Below, piece after piece: positions 1 through 7,762 of a stretch of 64,000 nucleotides of DNA. The translations under genes were made by a program, and so were the position numbers. The stretch lies in NCBI GenBank assembly GCA_964554875.1, contig CAZKQJ010000012.1, forward strand, positions 32,075 through 96,074, written 5' to 3'. Under the pieces are notes generated by a model that worked only from the letters and a program-made list of their open reading frames with translations, had not been told where the DNA came from and ran no database searches. Every line of letters starts with the position of its first letter. The first letter of the stretch is position 1. This DNA comes from Marispirochaeta sp964554875 (GTDB lineage Bacteria; Spirochaetota; Spirochaetia; JC444; Marispirochaetaceae).

Positions 1-231
1 TTCCCGGGAACTGCCGATGGTACCCTCTGCAAGGTTGAAGATAAGGTCGGGTTCGCTTTCCACCAGACGCTCAATAACCTGATGAGGATTCCCGCTTACC
101 TCGACAAGCGTAACAGTATGCTGCAGGCTGCTGATGGCCCGGTATATGCGCTCAATGTCCTCCGAACTCAGCAGTTCTGCTGTGGCTTCGGAATCGTCGG
201 TTCGGAGATTATATGCGATGGTAATCCTCAT
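1..231 (-). CDS. ATP-grasp protein of the D-Ala-D-Ala ligase-like type (N-terminal fragment)
   Basis: Only the first 77 codons lie in the window; the frame is open to base 1, so the gene continues outside. The start ATG at 229-231 has a GGGAGG ribosome site just upstream. The fragment starts with an MRITIAYN strand and carries DLIFNLAEG followed by a glycine and SRE at about residues 64-77. That pattern is typical of the N-terminal part of ATP-grasp ligases annotated as D-alanine-D-alanine ligase-like. The ATP-binding core is not visible, so substrate and true family cannot be decided. It is downstream of recQ on the same strand with a 27-base gap and could be co-transcribed with it. Confidence 0.6.
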   Translation of the reverse strand, partial: MRITIAYNLRTDDSEATAELLSSEDIERIYRAISSLQHTVTLVEVSGNPHQVIERLVESEPDLIFNLAEGTIGSSRE

Positions 232-258
232 ACGCCCTCCCGTGCAGGTTAGATTATA

Positions 259-2064
259 CTATGTCTGCGCGTGTTCCGCGATTGCTCTCAGAAAATGAGT
301 TCCGTACTTTGCCAGCTTCACCTCACCGACTCCGGGTATATCCAGCATCTGATCACTGTTTCGCGGCAGACGGCTGGCCATGGCAAGAAGGCTTGTATCG
401 GGAAAAATCATGTAGGGGGGGAGTCCCGCTTTGTCCGCGAGTTTTTTACGCAGGCTTCTTAATACGTCAAATAGTTGGCTGTCATGCTCTCCCTGAAAGG
501 TGCTTACTCGGCCTGTCTGTATCCCGTCCTCGTAAAGCTGTCCAAAAATCTTGAGATCTCCCCGCAGCACCTGCCTTGCCTTCTCGGTGGGGACGAGGCT
601 CCCATGCTGCTGGTCCTGAGTAAGAAGTCCCTGCCGAATAAACTGCCGGGAAAGATGAAACCACTGCCGCTTCGAATATTCCCGTCCAATCCCGTAGGTG
701 GAGAGTTTTTCATGCCCCCTGTCCAGGATTTTTTGAGACTTTGACGCCCGTAGCACATCGATAATGTGCCCGGCGCCGAATATCCGGCCGGTACGGATAA
801 CACAGGAGAGAAACTTCTGCGCCGCCAGGCTGAGGTCTTCCGGGGATTCGGCTTGTTCTTTTTCTGTGTTGCAGATATCGCATTGTCCGCAGTTTTCTTT
901 TTCGTATGTCTCGCCAAAGTAGCAAAGAAGAGGTATCCGCCGGCAGATTTCAGATTCGGCAAAATCTATTATTGCCTTCAGGTGCAGTTCCGCCGCTTTC
1001 TGTTCTTTTTTATCTTTTCCGGAGATAAAGTAGCGAATTGTCCGTATATCGCCGTAGCCGAACAGCAAAAGACAATGGGAATCAAGACCGTCGCGTCCTG
1101 CCCGTCCGATCTGCTGGTAATAGCTTTCAATGTTCTTCGGCAGATCACGGTGAATAATAAATCGGATATCCGGTTTGTCTATGCCCATGCCGAAGGCGAC
1201 GGTTGCAACCATTATCTGAACGTCGTCATTAATAAAGGCCCGCTGGTTTGTTCGGCGTTCCTCGTCTGTCAGGCCTGCATGATACGGAAGTGCCCGGAAT
1301 CCCCGGGACCGAAGCATGCTTGAGACTTCGTCGACTGAGCGGCGGGTGGCGCAGTAGATAATTCCCGCCTTGTCCGGATATCCCCGAATAAAATCCAGCA
1401 CTTGAGAATCTGCGTTCGATTTCGGCCGGACCTCCAGGAAAAGATTGGGCCGGTCAAATCCGGCAACAAAGACTTCCGGCCGTATAAGGTTGAGGCTGTC
1501 GCAGATATCCCGGCGCACTCTCTCGGTCGCAGTGGCCGTCAGGGCTATCCACACGCCTTTCGGGAACCGTGTACGCAGGGCGGCTATCTGACGATATTCG
1601 GGTCTGAAATCGTGACCCCACTCGGAAATGCAGTGGGCTTCGTCTACGGCTATACAGGAGATATCCAGATGCTCGAGAAACCCGGCGGTTCGTTCCTGCA
1701 GCAGGGTTTCCGGTGCGGTATACAGCAGTTTTATTTCTCCACGGCCCAGCAGATCCATGTTTCGACGGTACTCCTCCGGAGCTAAGGAGCTGTTCAGACA
1801 GACAGCGGGGACACCAAGCTCCTTCAGCTGGGAAACCTGGTCTTCCATAAGGGAGATAAGGGGAGAAACGACCAGAGTGAGCCCATCCAGTACGAGGGCA
1901 GGAATCTGGTAACAGAGGGATTTTCCTCCTCCTGTTGGCATTACAACGAGGGTATCCCTGCCAGAGAGAACTGATCCGATTATATCCTTCTGCAGCGGCC
2001 TGAAGGTATCAAAACCAAATACTTTCTTTGCAATTTCTTTCGCTTCTGTTGTTGAACCCATCAT
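259..2064 (-). CDS. recQ: ATP-dependent DNA helicase RecQ
   Basis: A 3'-5' DNA helicase of recombination and replication-fork repair, full length at 601 residues. The order of parts is complete: Walker A GGGKS at 45-49, DEAH box at 141-144 followed by CISEWGHDFRPEY, helicase C domain with GMGIDKPD and QQIGRAGRDG, a zinc site with cysteines around residues 370-400 (CRR...C...CGQCDIC), an RQC winged helix, and an HRDC domain near 515-595. Two ATGs open the frame; the second may be used. A TGC-TAAGAT extended -10 box lies 9 bases before the first ATG with only a GGG as possible ribosome site, so the transcript may have almost no leader. Confidence 0.96.
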   Translation of the reverse strand: MMGSTTEAKEIAKKVFGFDTFRPLQKDIIGSVLSGRDTLVVMPTGGGKSLCYQIPALVLDGLTLVVSPLISLMEDQVSQLKELGVPAVCLNSSLAPEEYRRNMDLLGRGEIKLLYTAPETLLQERTAGFLEHLDISCIAVDEAHCISEWGHDFRPEYRQIAALRTRFPKGVWIALTATATERVRRDICDSLNLIRPEVFVAGFDRPNLFLEVRPKSNADSQVLDFIRGYPDKAGIIYCATRRSVDEVSSMLRSRGFRALPYHAGLTDEERRTNQRAFINDDVQIMVATVAFGMGIDKPDIRFIIHRDLPKNIESYYQQIGRAGRDGLDSHCLLLFGYGDIRTIRYFISGKDKKEQKAAELHLKAIIDFAESEICRRIPLLCYFGETYEKENCGQCDICNTEKEQAESPEDLSLAAQKFLSCVIRTGRIFGAGHIIDVLRASKSQKILDRGHEKLSTYGIGREYSKRQWFHLSRQFIRQGLLTQDQQHGSLVPTEKARQVLRGDLKIFGQLYEDGIQTGRVSTFQGEHDSQLFDVLRSLRKKLADKAGLPPYMIFPDTSLLAMASRLPRNSDQMLDIPGVGEVKLAKYGTHFLRAIAEHAQT

Positions 2065-2073
2065 CGCCCTTTT

Positions 2074-2102
2074 ATCTTAGCAGTTTTATCCTGTAGACTG
2101 AA
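2074..2102 (-). promoter_or_regulatory. Putative recQ promoter (extended -10)
   Basis: On the minus strand TTCAGT (weak -35, 3 of 6 matches), a 17-base spacer and TAAGAT preceded by TGC. The -10 box ends 9 bases before the first recQ ATG. It lies in the 214-base divergent region between recQ and the FecR-domain gene; I see no RNA gene or repeat in the rest of that region. Confidence 0.35.
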
Positions 2103-2243
2103 CCGTACATGTCTGTAAGTGAAGCGTCGACACAGGATAGCTCTAAAAACCAGCTAAAGGTCCTGTTGATTCTTCATTTCCGCGGTATCTCAAAAACTGC
2201 CTCCTGACATTGTATTTCATTCTTCCCCTTTCTGCGAAAGAAG

Positions 2244-2272
2244 TTGCGCTATTTCCGGGACTCCCCTACAAT
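2244..2272 (+). promoter_or_regulatory. Putative sigma-70 promoter of the FecR-domain gene, predicting a leaderless mRNA
   Basis: TTGCGC at 2244-2249, 17-base spacer, TACAAT at 2267-2272. Only six bases separate the -10 box from the ATG at 2279, so the expected transcription start falls on or beside the start codon. No ribosome-binding site is present before that ATG. Confidence 0.6.
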
Positions 2273-2278
2273 AAAGCT

Positions 2279-2953
2279 ATGAACAGTAAGACGATAGTAT
2301 TGCTGGGATTGCTGGTATGGGTAATTCCAGGATTTGCCGGTGGAGAAGGAGAAAGGGAAAAAAAGACGGTTCAAGGATATACAGGGGTCGTTCATTACCT
2401 TGAAGGAAACGTCAGCATGAACGGAGAGACCCTTTCCATCGGCGATACCGTTGATCCTGGTGCCACGCTGACTACCGGCGAGGACTCCTACTGCGAGATT
2501 GTTTTCGGCGGAAAGAATGTCTTTCGAATTCTTGAAAGCACCGTTGCGGTAATCGATCTGGGAAAGGGCAGGGGTGCCATACAGGTGGACAGAGGAACCA
2601 TGGCGTTTCTGCTCACGCGTCTATCGGCCCTGGATGCAGAGGAACCTGAATTCCTGGTGGATACTCCCTCAGCAGCCTTCGGTGTTCGGGGAACAGCCTT
2701 TTTTATCGCCGTTGAGTCCGCTGTTTCGTCCTATGTCTGTGCCTGCAATGGCAGCCTCCATGTGGAAGATGCAGCAGGAGGCAACATACAGGAACTCACC
2801 GGGTATCATCACAAGGCATTACGAATTAAAAAAGCTGGAGACGGAAGCTTTGAATTTTCAGACCCCGGTCTTTTGTACCACGATGATGACGACATGAACA
2901 ATCTTGCTCACAGCATTGACGAGACTATTCCCTGGGGCCGTCTGGAATATTGA
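2279..2953 (+). CDS. Exported FecR-domain protein
   Basis: A 224-residue protein with a clear signal peptide (residues 1-22, hydrophobic core VLLGLLVWVI), then a FecR-type beta domain. The domain shows a VHYLEGNVSMNGE strand, GDTVDPGATLTTGEDSYCEI, a strand with RGAIQVDRGTMAFLL, and TPSAAFGVRGTAFFIAV. In classical systems FecR is an anti-sigma regulator, but here no sigma factor or TonB receptor is adjacent and there is no membrane anchor after the signal peptide, so this is more likely a periplasmic or surface protein using the FecR fold. The reading frame extends to a TTG at 2210, but the ATG at 2279 precedes the signal peptide directly and fits the promoter. Role unknown. Confidence 0.8.
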   Translation: MNSKTIVLLGLLVWVIPGFAGGEGEREKKTVQGYTGVVHYLEGNVSMNGETLSIGDTVDPGATLTTGEDSYCEIVFGGKNVFRILESTVAVIDLGKGRGAIQVDRGTMAFLLTRLSALDAEEPEFLVDTPSAAFGVRGTAFFIAVESAVSSYVCACNGSLHVEDAAGGNIQELTGYHHKALRIKKAGDGSFEFSDPGLLYHDDDDMNNLAHSIDETIPWGRLEY

Positions 2954-2958
2954 CTTTC

Positions 2959-3489
2959 TTATTCAATCACTATCTTCGAAACCCATTTGACCCAGTTGCT
3001 TCCATCGTGGCTGCCTGCGGCAAGCCGAAGGGGAAATCCGTGGACCCGGTGAAACTGCCTGCCGTTGAACTCCCAGGCTATAAGCATGTCATCCTTCATG
3101 GCTTCGTTAACCGGAAAACGCGTACGGTAGGAGTCATCAGGAACTGAGAATATCACCATCTTTGCGTCCCGGCGTATTCCCGCCCGCTCAAGGAGGGTCC
3201 GTACAGTAACGCCTGTCCATATTCCCGAATCGGTAAAGGTATCGACACAGATCAGGTCCAGCTTTTTCCTTACCGTGGGCAATGCCTTTACTTCCGTGAA
3301 AGAGAGGGAGAGGGGACGTCGTACCTTTCCGGTAACCGTAAGTCGGTAGGTCTCTTCATCCAGATCAAAAGGTCTTCCCGTAACATGAAGACCGTCAAAG
3401 AACTCACCGAACTCAAAAGTCTTTTCTTCTGCCGCCGGGAAATATACCAGGATGAACAAAAGAATCAGAACAGTCAGAGATTTTCTCAT
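2959..3489 (-). CDS. Exported molybdopterin-binding-domain oxidoreductase (sulfite-oxidase/MsrP-like fold)
   Basis: A 176-residue protein with a signal peptide (1-19) and one oxidoreductase molybdopterin-binding domain. Cys81 in LDLICVDTFTDSG sits where the family places the cysteine that ligates molybdenum, and GFPLRLAAG...VKWVSKI matches the family's C-terminal motif. It is much shorter than MsrP or sulfite oxidase and lacks a dimerisation domain or haem domain. It may be a minimal enzyme or a domain that no longer binds the full cofactor. A site AAGGAGA precedes the ATG. It follows the glutaredoxin gene by 21 bases on the same strand, which suggests one transcript and a redox role. The signal peptide reads as Sec-type; no twin-arginine motif is seen. 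Confidence 0.72.
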   Translation of the reverse strand: MRKSLTVLILLFILVYFPAAEEKTFEFGEFFDGLHVTGRPFDLDEETYRLTVTGKVRRPLSLSFTEVKALPTVRKKLDLICVDTFTDSGIWTGVTVRTLLERAGIRRDAKMVIFSVPDDSYRTRFPVNEAMKDDMLIAWEFNGRQFHRVHGFPLRLAAGSHDGSNWVKWVSKIVIE

Positions 3490-3510
3490 ACACAGCTTCT
3501 CCTTTCAGGC

Positions 3511-3816
3511 TTACTGAACTTCAGCTGCCTGCCTTAGTTTCTGCTCCCAGATATTCTGATCGAATCCATACAGAAAAACATCATCTATTTGCAGAACAGG
3601 GTAGATTATGGATTTTCCGCCGGCGGGTTCAATCTTACGCTTTATTTTGATTATTTCCTTTCTCGGAAGTATGTCCACTTGAAGATATCGAAACGCGAAC
3701 CCCATGCTCCTCAGTAATTGTTCTGCATCTTTGCAGTGATCACAGAACGAGAGACCGTACAGTGTAAGTTCCGGAGATTCAGGCCTGCCTTCGATGCTTG
3801 TATACGCTGCTGTCAT
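3511..3816 (-). CDS. Glutaredoxin-like thiol-disulfide protein
   Basis: A 101-residue thioredoxin-fold protein. The active site CDHC (Cys25, Cys28) follows the first strand LTLYGLSF, then a helix and the strand FRYLQVDI; YPVLQIDDVFLYGF supplies the cis-proline (YPV) that closes the active site. About 15 extra residues precede the fold. A strong GGGGAGGAT ribosome site stands before the ATG. No signal peptide, so cytoplasmic. It heads a two-gene unit with the exported molybdopterin-domain protein. The partner or substrate is not shown by sequence. Confidence 0.82.
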   Translation of the reverse strand: MTAAYTSIEGRPESPELTLYGLSFCDHCKDAEQLLRSMGFAFRYLQVDILPRKEIIKIKRKIEPAGGKSIIYPVLQIDDVFLYGFDQNIWEQKLRQAAEVQ

Positions 3817-3920
3817 CAGTAGATCCTCCCCGGTGATCCAAATGTTTGCACAAATCTTATCGTATATATAACGCGCACTATATAAACGTAGTAATTGTCT
3901 CTCGTCTCGTCAAGATAAAG

Positions 3921-3949
3921 TTGCCGCATTGAATGACGGGCAGTATTTT
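3921..3949 (+). promoter_or_regulatory. Putative sigma-70 promoter of lipA, predicting a leaderless mRNA
   Basis: TTGCCG at 3921-3926, 17-base spacer, TATTTT at 3944-3949, then eight bases to the lipA ATG at 3958. No convincing ribosome site lies between. The rest of the 141-base gap with the divergent glutaredoxin gene is AT-rich (TATATATAA runs) and may hold the opposite promoter, which I could not place. Confidence 0.5.
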
Positions 3950-3957
3950 ATGTTCCT

Positions 3958-4857
3958 ATGAAGCGTAGTTTTGATTACACCCGCAAACCTGCCTGGATCC
4001 GCATGAGTCTTTTGAGCAACCGGGACTTCAACAAGATAAAAAGGAAGGTCGGAGAACGCAGCCTTACCACAGTCTGCGAAGAGGCCCGCTGTCCCAATAT
4101 TCACGAGTGCTGGGGAGAGCACCGTACGGCCACCTTCATGATCCTGGGAGACACCTGTACGCGGCGCTGCCGCTTTTGTGCGGTCAAAACCGGGATGCCG
4201 GGAGATGTCGATCTGGCGGAGCCAGGGCGCGTTGCCCGTACCATCGCTGAGATGGGTGCATCTCACGCGGTTATAACCATGGTAAACCGGGATGATCTCG
4301 ATGACGGAGGTGCCGCCGTAATGGCTGCTACGGTGCGTAAGGTTCATGAACTGGTGCCTGAGTGCAGTGTCGAGGTACTTTCGTCCGATCTGATGGGGGA
4401 CAAAAAGAGCCTCGAAATCATGATGGATTCACAACCGGAGATCATGAGCCATAACCTGGAGACGGTGCGCCGTCTTACCCCCGGGGTCCGTTCCAGATCT
4501 GACTATGACCGGTCGCTGGGTTTCCTGCGAATGGTTAAGGAGATTGATCCTCGGAAGCTCACCAAATCGAGCCTGATGCTGGGCTTGGGGGAGGAAAAGC
4601 AGGAGGTATTGAAGACCATGGACGACCTTCGGGCGGTCGGTGTGGAGATCATCAACCTCGGGCAGTATCTTCAGCCGGGGCGTACAAATCTGCCTGTGCT
4701 GCGGTACTGGGAGCCGGAGGAGTTCGACGAACTGAAAAGCGCCGCCCTGGATCGCGGCTTCCTTCACTGCGAATCCGGACCTATGGTACGTTCCAGTTAC
4801 CACGCCGGCGAGCAGTATCAGCTTATACGGCAGCGGCTACTGAGGGACAGGAGTTAG
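3958..4857 (+). CDS. lipA: Lipoyl synthase
   Basis: A radical-SAM enzyme that inserts two sulfurs into protein-bound octanoyl groups to make lipoyl cofactor. At 299 residues it is normal length. Both iron-sulfur sites are intact: auxiliary cluster Cys40, Cys45, Cys51 (CEEARCPNIHEC) and the SAM cluster CTRRCRFC at Cys67, Cys71, Cys74. The conserved RSSYHAGEQ near the C-terminus supplies the serine ligand of the auxiliary cluster. No lipB, lplA or dehydrogenase gene is adjacent. It converges on the FNR-like gene with a 4-base overlap and no terminator between. Confidence 0.97.
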   Translation: MKRSFDYTRKPAWIRMSLLSNRDFNKIKRKVGERSLTTVCEEARCPNIHECWGEHRTATFMILGDTCTRRCRFCAVKTGMPGDVDLAEPGRVARTIAEMGASHAVITMVNRDDLDDGGAAVMAATVRKVHELVPECSVEVLSSDLMGDKKSLEIMMDSQPEIMSHNLETVRRLTPGVRSRSDYDRSLGFLRMVKEIDPRKLTKSSLMLGLGEEKQEVLKTMDDLRAVGVEIINLGQYLQPGRTNLPVLRYWEPEEFDELKSAALDRGFLHCESGPMVRSSYHAGEQYQLIRQRLLRDRS

Positions 4858-5516
4858 AAATAAATTTCCGCCTTCAACTGTTCCCGGGAAAATCCTTTTG
4901 TTCTGGCAAAACTGAAGAGCTCGTAGATCATGTCGCTGTTTCCGCAGGCATAGATTAGGTCAAAATCTTGAATGAAGTCCGGATTTGTACGAAGGAATCC
5001 GGTGACTCTGCCGGAAAATGCACCGGAAGAAGCATTCCTCCTGCTTACACAGGAAATCAGTCTGTCGGGGCTAAAATCTTTATAGAGATAATCTTCTTCC
5101 CCATGGCGGACTCCATGGAGCAGGGTGTAATTTATATGAGTTCCGGATTCTGAAGAGCTCCCTGCAAAGGAGGCAAAAGGCGCGATTCCTGTCCCGGTGG
5201 CTGCGAAGAGTATCCTTCTGTTCCGGCAGTCCTCCGGAAGAAGAAACTCTCCAAAGGGCCCCCGAATATCAAGAAAATCCCCCGCCTTCAGTTCTGCCAG
5301 TTCCGGGGTAACCAGACCTTCAGGGATGCGCCGAAAGAGGATGCGACCTTCTCCTGAACCGGGTACTGAGGCAAGGGAGTATTCTCTCAGGTGTCCCATT
5401 CCCGCGGGGCCGGCCATTATGTACTGGCCGGGTCTGAAGGAAATTCCGCTAAGGTCAAAGCGTAAAGCATAGACGTTGTTGCCGAAATACTCCCTGACGT
5501 GTATCGGGCACCGCAC
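4854..5516 (-). CDS. Ferredoxin-NADP reductase-like FAD/NAD(P)-binding oxidoreductase
   Basis: A 220-residue flavoprotein of the ferredoxin-reductase fold. REYSLAS at 44-50 is the FAD-binding RxYS motif, ATGTGIAPF at about 106-114 binds the pyridine nucleotide pyrophosphate, and YACGNSDMI is the C-terminal nicotinamide-side motif; the chain ends in an aromatic residue (EIYF). No 2Fe-2S domain is attached. GTG start, with a weak ribosome site; it begins six bases after the first TPM gene, so it is probably the last gene of the lemA unit. Electron donor and acceptor are unknown. Confidence 0.82.
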   Translation of the reverse strand: MRCPIHVREYFGNNVYALRFDLSGISFRPGQYIMAGPAGMGHLREYSLASVPGSGEGRILFRRIPEGLVTPELAELKAGDFLDIRGPFGEFLLPEDCRNRRILFAATGTGIAPFASFAGSSSESGTHINYTLLHGVRHGEEDYLYKDFSPDRLISCVSRRNASSGAFSGRVTGFLRTNPDFIQDFDLIYACGNSDMIYELFSFARTKGFSREQLKAEIYF

Positions 5517-5522
5517 GGCCTT

Positions 5523-6314
5523 TTACCACCCGCCGGATGCGCCTCCCCCTCCAAAACCGCCCCCGCCGCCGGAGAACCCGCCTCCACCAAAACCGCCGCC
5601 GGAAAAACCGCCCCGGGAGTAGCCTCTCCTGCTGCGGCTGGCAGTGCTTCCGAGAAGGGCACCCCACAGCAGGGCGCTTCCGAAGGAACCGCCCATCCTG
5701 CGGCGTCGAAAAATCATGCTGAGAAAAATGATGACCGCAAAAGCGAAAAAGTTAAAAGCCGCGCCCCCTTCGCTTCTCGACTGCCTGCGTTCGGCGGCAG
5801 CCAGCGTCTGGGGGGAAATATCAGCCTCGCCGGTAACAATGCCGCCGATTGCCTGAACTGCCGACAATATTCCGCCGTCGAAGTCCCCGGCGCGGAAACG
5901 GGGCTGGATTATCTCCCGGATAATAAAGCCGCTCTTGATGTCCGTAAGCCTTCCTTCGAGGCCGTACCCGACCTCGAGGCGGATCTTTTTCTCCTCAAGG
6001 GCGACCAGCAGAAGCACCCCGTCGTCACGGTCGGCGTCACCAAGCTGCCACTGGTCGGTTACGCGAATGGAAAAAGCCTCCAGGGACTCCCCCTCAAGGC
6101 CGGGGAGCGTTAACACTGCGATCTGGGGTCCCGCCTGTTTTTCCACCGCTTCAAGATAGGCGGAAATCTCCTGTTCATTCCTGGCAGACAGTATTCCCGC
6201 CCGGTCATTTACCCGTCCCTCCAGAGGAGGGACTTCCAGTGACAGAAGTGGCAGACTTAAAAGAAGGAAAAAAACAGCAGAAAGAATGGTTTTCGTATCC
6301 TTGAAGCTCTTCAC
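5523..6314 (-). CDS. Exported TPM-domain protein with glycine-rich tail
   Basis: A 263-residue membrane protein. Signal peptide about 1-25, then a TPM (DUF477) domain from about 30 to 150 starting VNDRAGILS and containing DRDDGVLLLVALEEKKIRLEVGYGLEG, a transmembrane helix near 187-205 followed by RRRR, and a tail of repeated GGGF units from about 225 to the end. This is the YgcG layout. TPM proteins are commonly encoded next to LemA, as here, but their function is poorly defined. It overlaps the upstream TPM gene by four bases. The glycine tail is low complexity and may be disordered. Confidence 0.85.
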   Translation of the reverse strand: MKSFKDTKTILSAVFFLLLSLPLLSLEVPPLEGRVNDRAGILSARNEQEISAYLEAVEKQAGPQIAVLTLPGLEGESLEAFSIRVTDQWQLGDADRDDGVLLLVALEEKKIRLEVGYGLEGRLTDIKSGFIIREIIQPRFRAGDFDGGILSAVQAIGGIVTGEADISPQTLAAAERRQSRSEGGAAFNFFAFAVIIFLSMIFRRRRMGGSFGSALLWGALLGSTASRSRRGYSRGGFSGGGFGGGGFSGGGGGFGGGGASGGW

Positions 6315-6988
6315 GATCCACTCTCCAGTTCCTGCGGAGAATTATCGAGCTCATTCCTGTCGTTCTGCCGCCTTTCGATTTTTTCCGCAAGAATATCTCC
6401 GGACTCCCTGACCGCGTCAATAATGGCATCGCTAAGCTCTCCTGCGGAGATTTTACCGATCATCTTCTTGACAATACTGTTCCAGATTTCCGGATCCACC
6501 TTCTCGTTGATCCCCCGATCGGCGATCAGTTCGACCCGGTGTTCCAGCAGGGAGACAAAAATAAGGATCCCCGTATGGTCAAGGGTGTCATATACGCCGG
6601 CTTCCATAAAATGCCGCCGGGCACGAGACTGGACAGCGGCGGCCATTACCTTCTTCGGAACGATCAGACGGTCAACAGCCGGTATCTGGGCAAGGAAATA
6701 GGCAAGGGCGCCGAAGAAAAGACCGATCCAGCTGTAAATAAATGGAAGCAGTCTGGAGTTGAAGTCCCAGAACAGGGAAGAGAAAAAAGCCTCCATGCTG
6801 CTGTCAAAAAGCGCCGTGACGGTAAAAACAATAAAACCGACAACGAGAGCGAATGCAAGCTCACGAAAACCGTAATCGTCACTCTCGGCGATTACGGCGG
6901 TGGCGATTTCTCCACCGCTCATTTTTTCAGCCTCCGCAACGACGGCGGCAATGCGTTGACTGTCGCTTTCAGATAATAGTGGCTTCAT
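6311..6988 (-). CDS. TPM-domain membrane protein
   Basis: A 225-residue protein from the ATG at 6988, chosen because GGAAGG lies five bases upstream; a longer frame adds 14 codons without a ribosome site. The N-terminus has SGGEIATAVIAESDDYG, then two hydrophobic helices at about 40-60 and 80-105, then the rest of a TPM domain with TGILIFVSLLEHRVELIADRGI. The hydrophobic segments are therefore inserted within the TPM domain, the layout of short TPM proteins paired with YgcG-like ones. It lies between lemA and the glycine-tailed TPM gene in one transcript. Confidence 0.8.
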   Translation of the reverse strand: MKPLLSESDSQRIAAVVAEAEKMSGGEIATAVIAESDDYGFRELAFALVVGFIVFTVTALFDSSMEAFFSSLFWDFNSRLLPFIYSWIGLFFGALAYFLAQIPAVDRLIVPKKVMAAAVQSRARRHFMEAGVYDTLDHTGILIFVSLLEHRVELIADRGINEKVDPEIWNSIVKKMIGKISAGELSDAIIDAVRESGDILAEKIERRQNDRNELDNSPQELESGS

Positions 6989-6998
6989 ACTGTCCTTC

Positions 6999-7607
6999 CT
7001 AAAAGGATACCTGCGGCGCGCTGGATGCACCCTCGGCGGAGGAAAAATAGGCCTTTTCCCGGAAACCCATCATGTTGGCAATAATTACCCGCGGGAACTG
7101 CCGTATGTAGGTATTGTAATTTCGTGCCGCCTCGTTGAAACGCTGACGTTCCACTGCTATGCGGTTCTCCGTGCCTTCCAGCTGGTCCTGCAGAGCCAGA
7201 AAGTTCTGGTTGGACTTAAGGTCAGGATAATTCTCGGTAATCATCAAGAGGCGCTGAAGGGCGGAACCGAGCCCTGCCTGGGCCTCCTGAAAACGCGCAA
7301 AGGCTTCCGGATCCTCGAGCAGGGACTCATCCATCTGCATAACGCCGCCGGCTCTGCTCCTTGCCTCGGTGACGGCGGTGAGGGTCTCCTGCTCCTGATT
7401 TGCAAAACCCTTTACCGTCTCTACCAGATTGGGGATGAGATCGTACCGACGCTGGTACTGGTTCTCCACCTGTGCCCAGGCGGCCTTGACGGATTCGTCC
7501 ATACCTACCATCGAGTTGTAGGTAGTCCGGAAACTGCTGTAAATCAGAAAAAGAATAACAAAAATAACACCCAGGACTATAAGTCCAGTACGTAATCCCT
7601 TGCTCAT
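6999..7607 (-). CDS. lemA: LemA family protein
   Basis: A 202-residue LemA protein: one N-terminal transmembrane helix (about 7-28) followed by a helical domain. Family signatures are RRYDLIPNLVETVKG, the pattern YPDLKSNQNFLALQDQLEGTENRIAVER, and FNEAARNYNTYIRQFP. LemA proteins are membrane-anchored with the helical domain outside or in the cytoplasm depending on the report; function is not settled. A GGAGGG site precedes the ATG. It is the first gene of a lemA-TPM-TPM-FNR unit. Confidence 0.93.
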   Translation of the reverse strand: MSKGLRTGLIVLGVIFVILFLIYSSFRTTYNSMVGMDESVKAAWAQVENQYQRRYDLIPNLVETVKGFANQEQETLTAVTEARSRAGGVMQMDESLLEDPEAFARFQEAQAGLGSALQRLLMITENYPDLKSNQNFLALQDQLEGTENRIAVERQRFNEAARNYNTYIRQFPRVIIANMMGFREKAYFSSAEGASSAPQVSF

Positions 7608-7657
7608 TGACCCTCCAGGCTCGGTGCGGCGGACACCATTCTCGTATTTATTACCCT

Positions 7658-7686
7658 ATAATACAAAGGAGACGTTCCATCGTCCA
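7658..7686 (-). promoter_or_regulatory. Putative promoter of the lemA unit
   Basis: On the minus strand TGGACG, 17-base spacer and TATTAT at 7658-7663. The predicted start leaves a leader of roughly 44 bases that contains the GGAGGG site of lemA, so this unit is a conventional contrast to its leaderless-looking divergent neighbour murC. Confidence 0.5.
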
Positions 7687-7725
7687 CCATTCCGACCTGT
7701 ACCAGACGGCTAAACCCGAAACTCC

Positions 7726-7754
7726 TTGTAAAAAATGGCACCCTCATCTATGAT
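7726..7754 (+). promoter_or_regulatory. Putative sigma-70 promoter of murC, predicting a leaderless mRNA
   Basis: TTGTAA at 7726-7731, 17-base spacer, TATGAT at 7749-7754, then eight bases (ending GGCA) to the ATG at 7763. No Shine-Dalgarno sequence fits in the short space. Confidence 0.6.
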
Positions 7755-7762
7755 ATCCGGCA

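Noticed and set aside
2210..2278. TTG start at 2210 for the FecR-domain protein
   Set aside because: It would put 23 residues before the signal peptide and lies upstream of a good -10 box; no ribosome site.
5523..5640. Short direct repeats (GGC/GGT-rich units) that could suggest a tandem array or CRISPR-like element
   Set aside because: They are the coding repeats of the TPM glycine tail, irregular and in frame.
5499..6113. 204-codon plus-strand frame over the glycine-tailed TPM gene
   Set aside because: Low-complexity Pro/Ala protein that mirrors the GGGF repeats of the real gene on the other strand.
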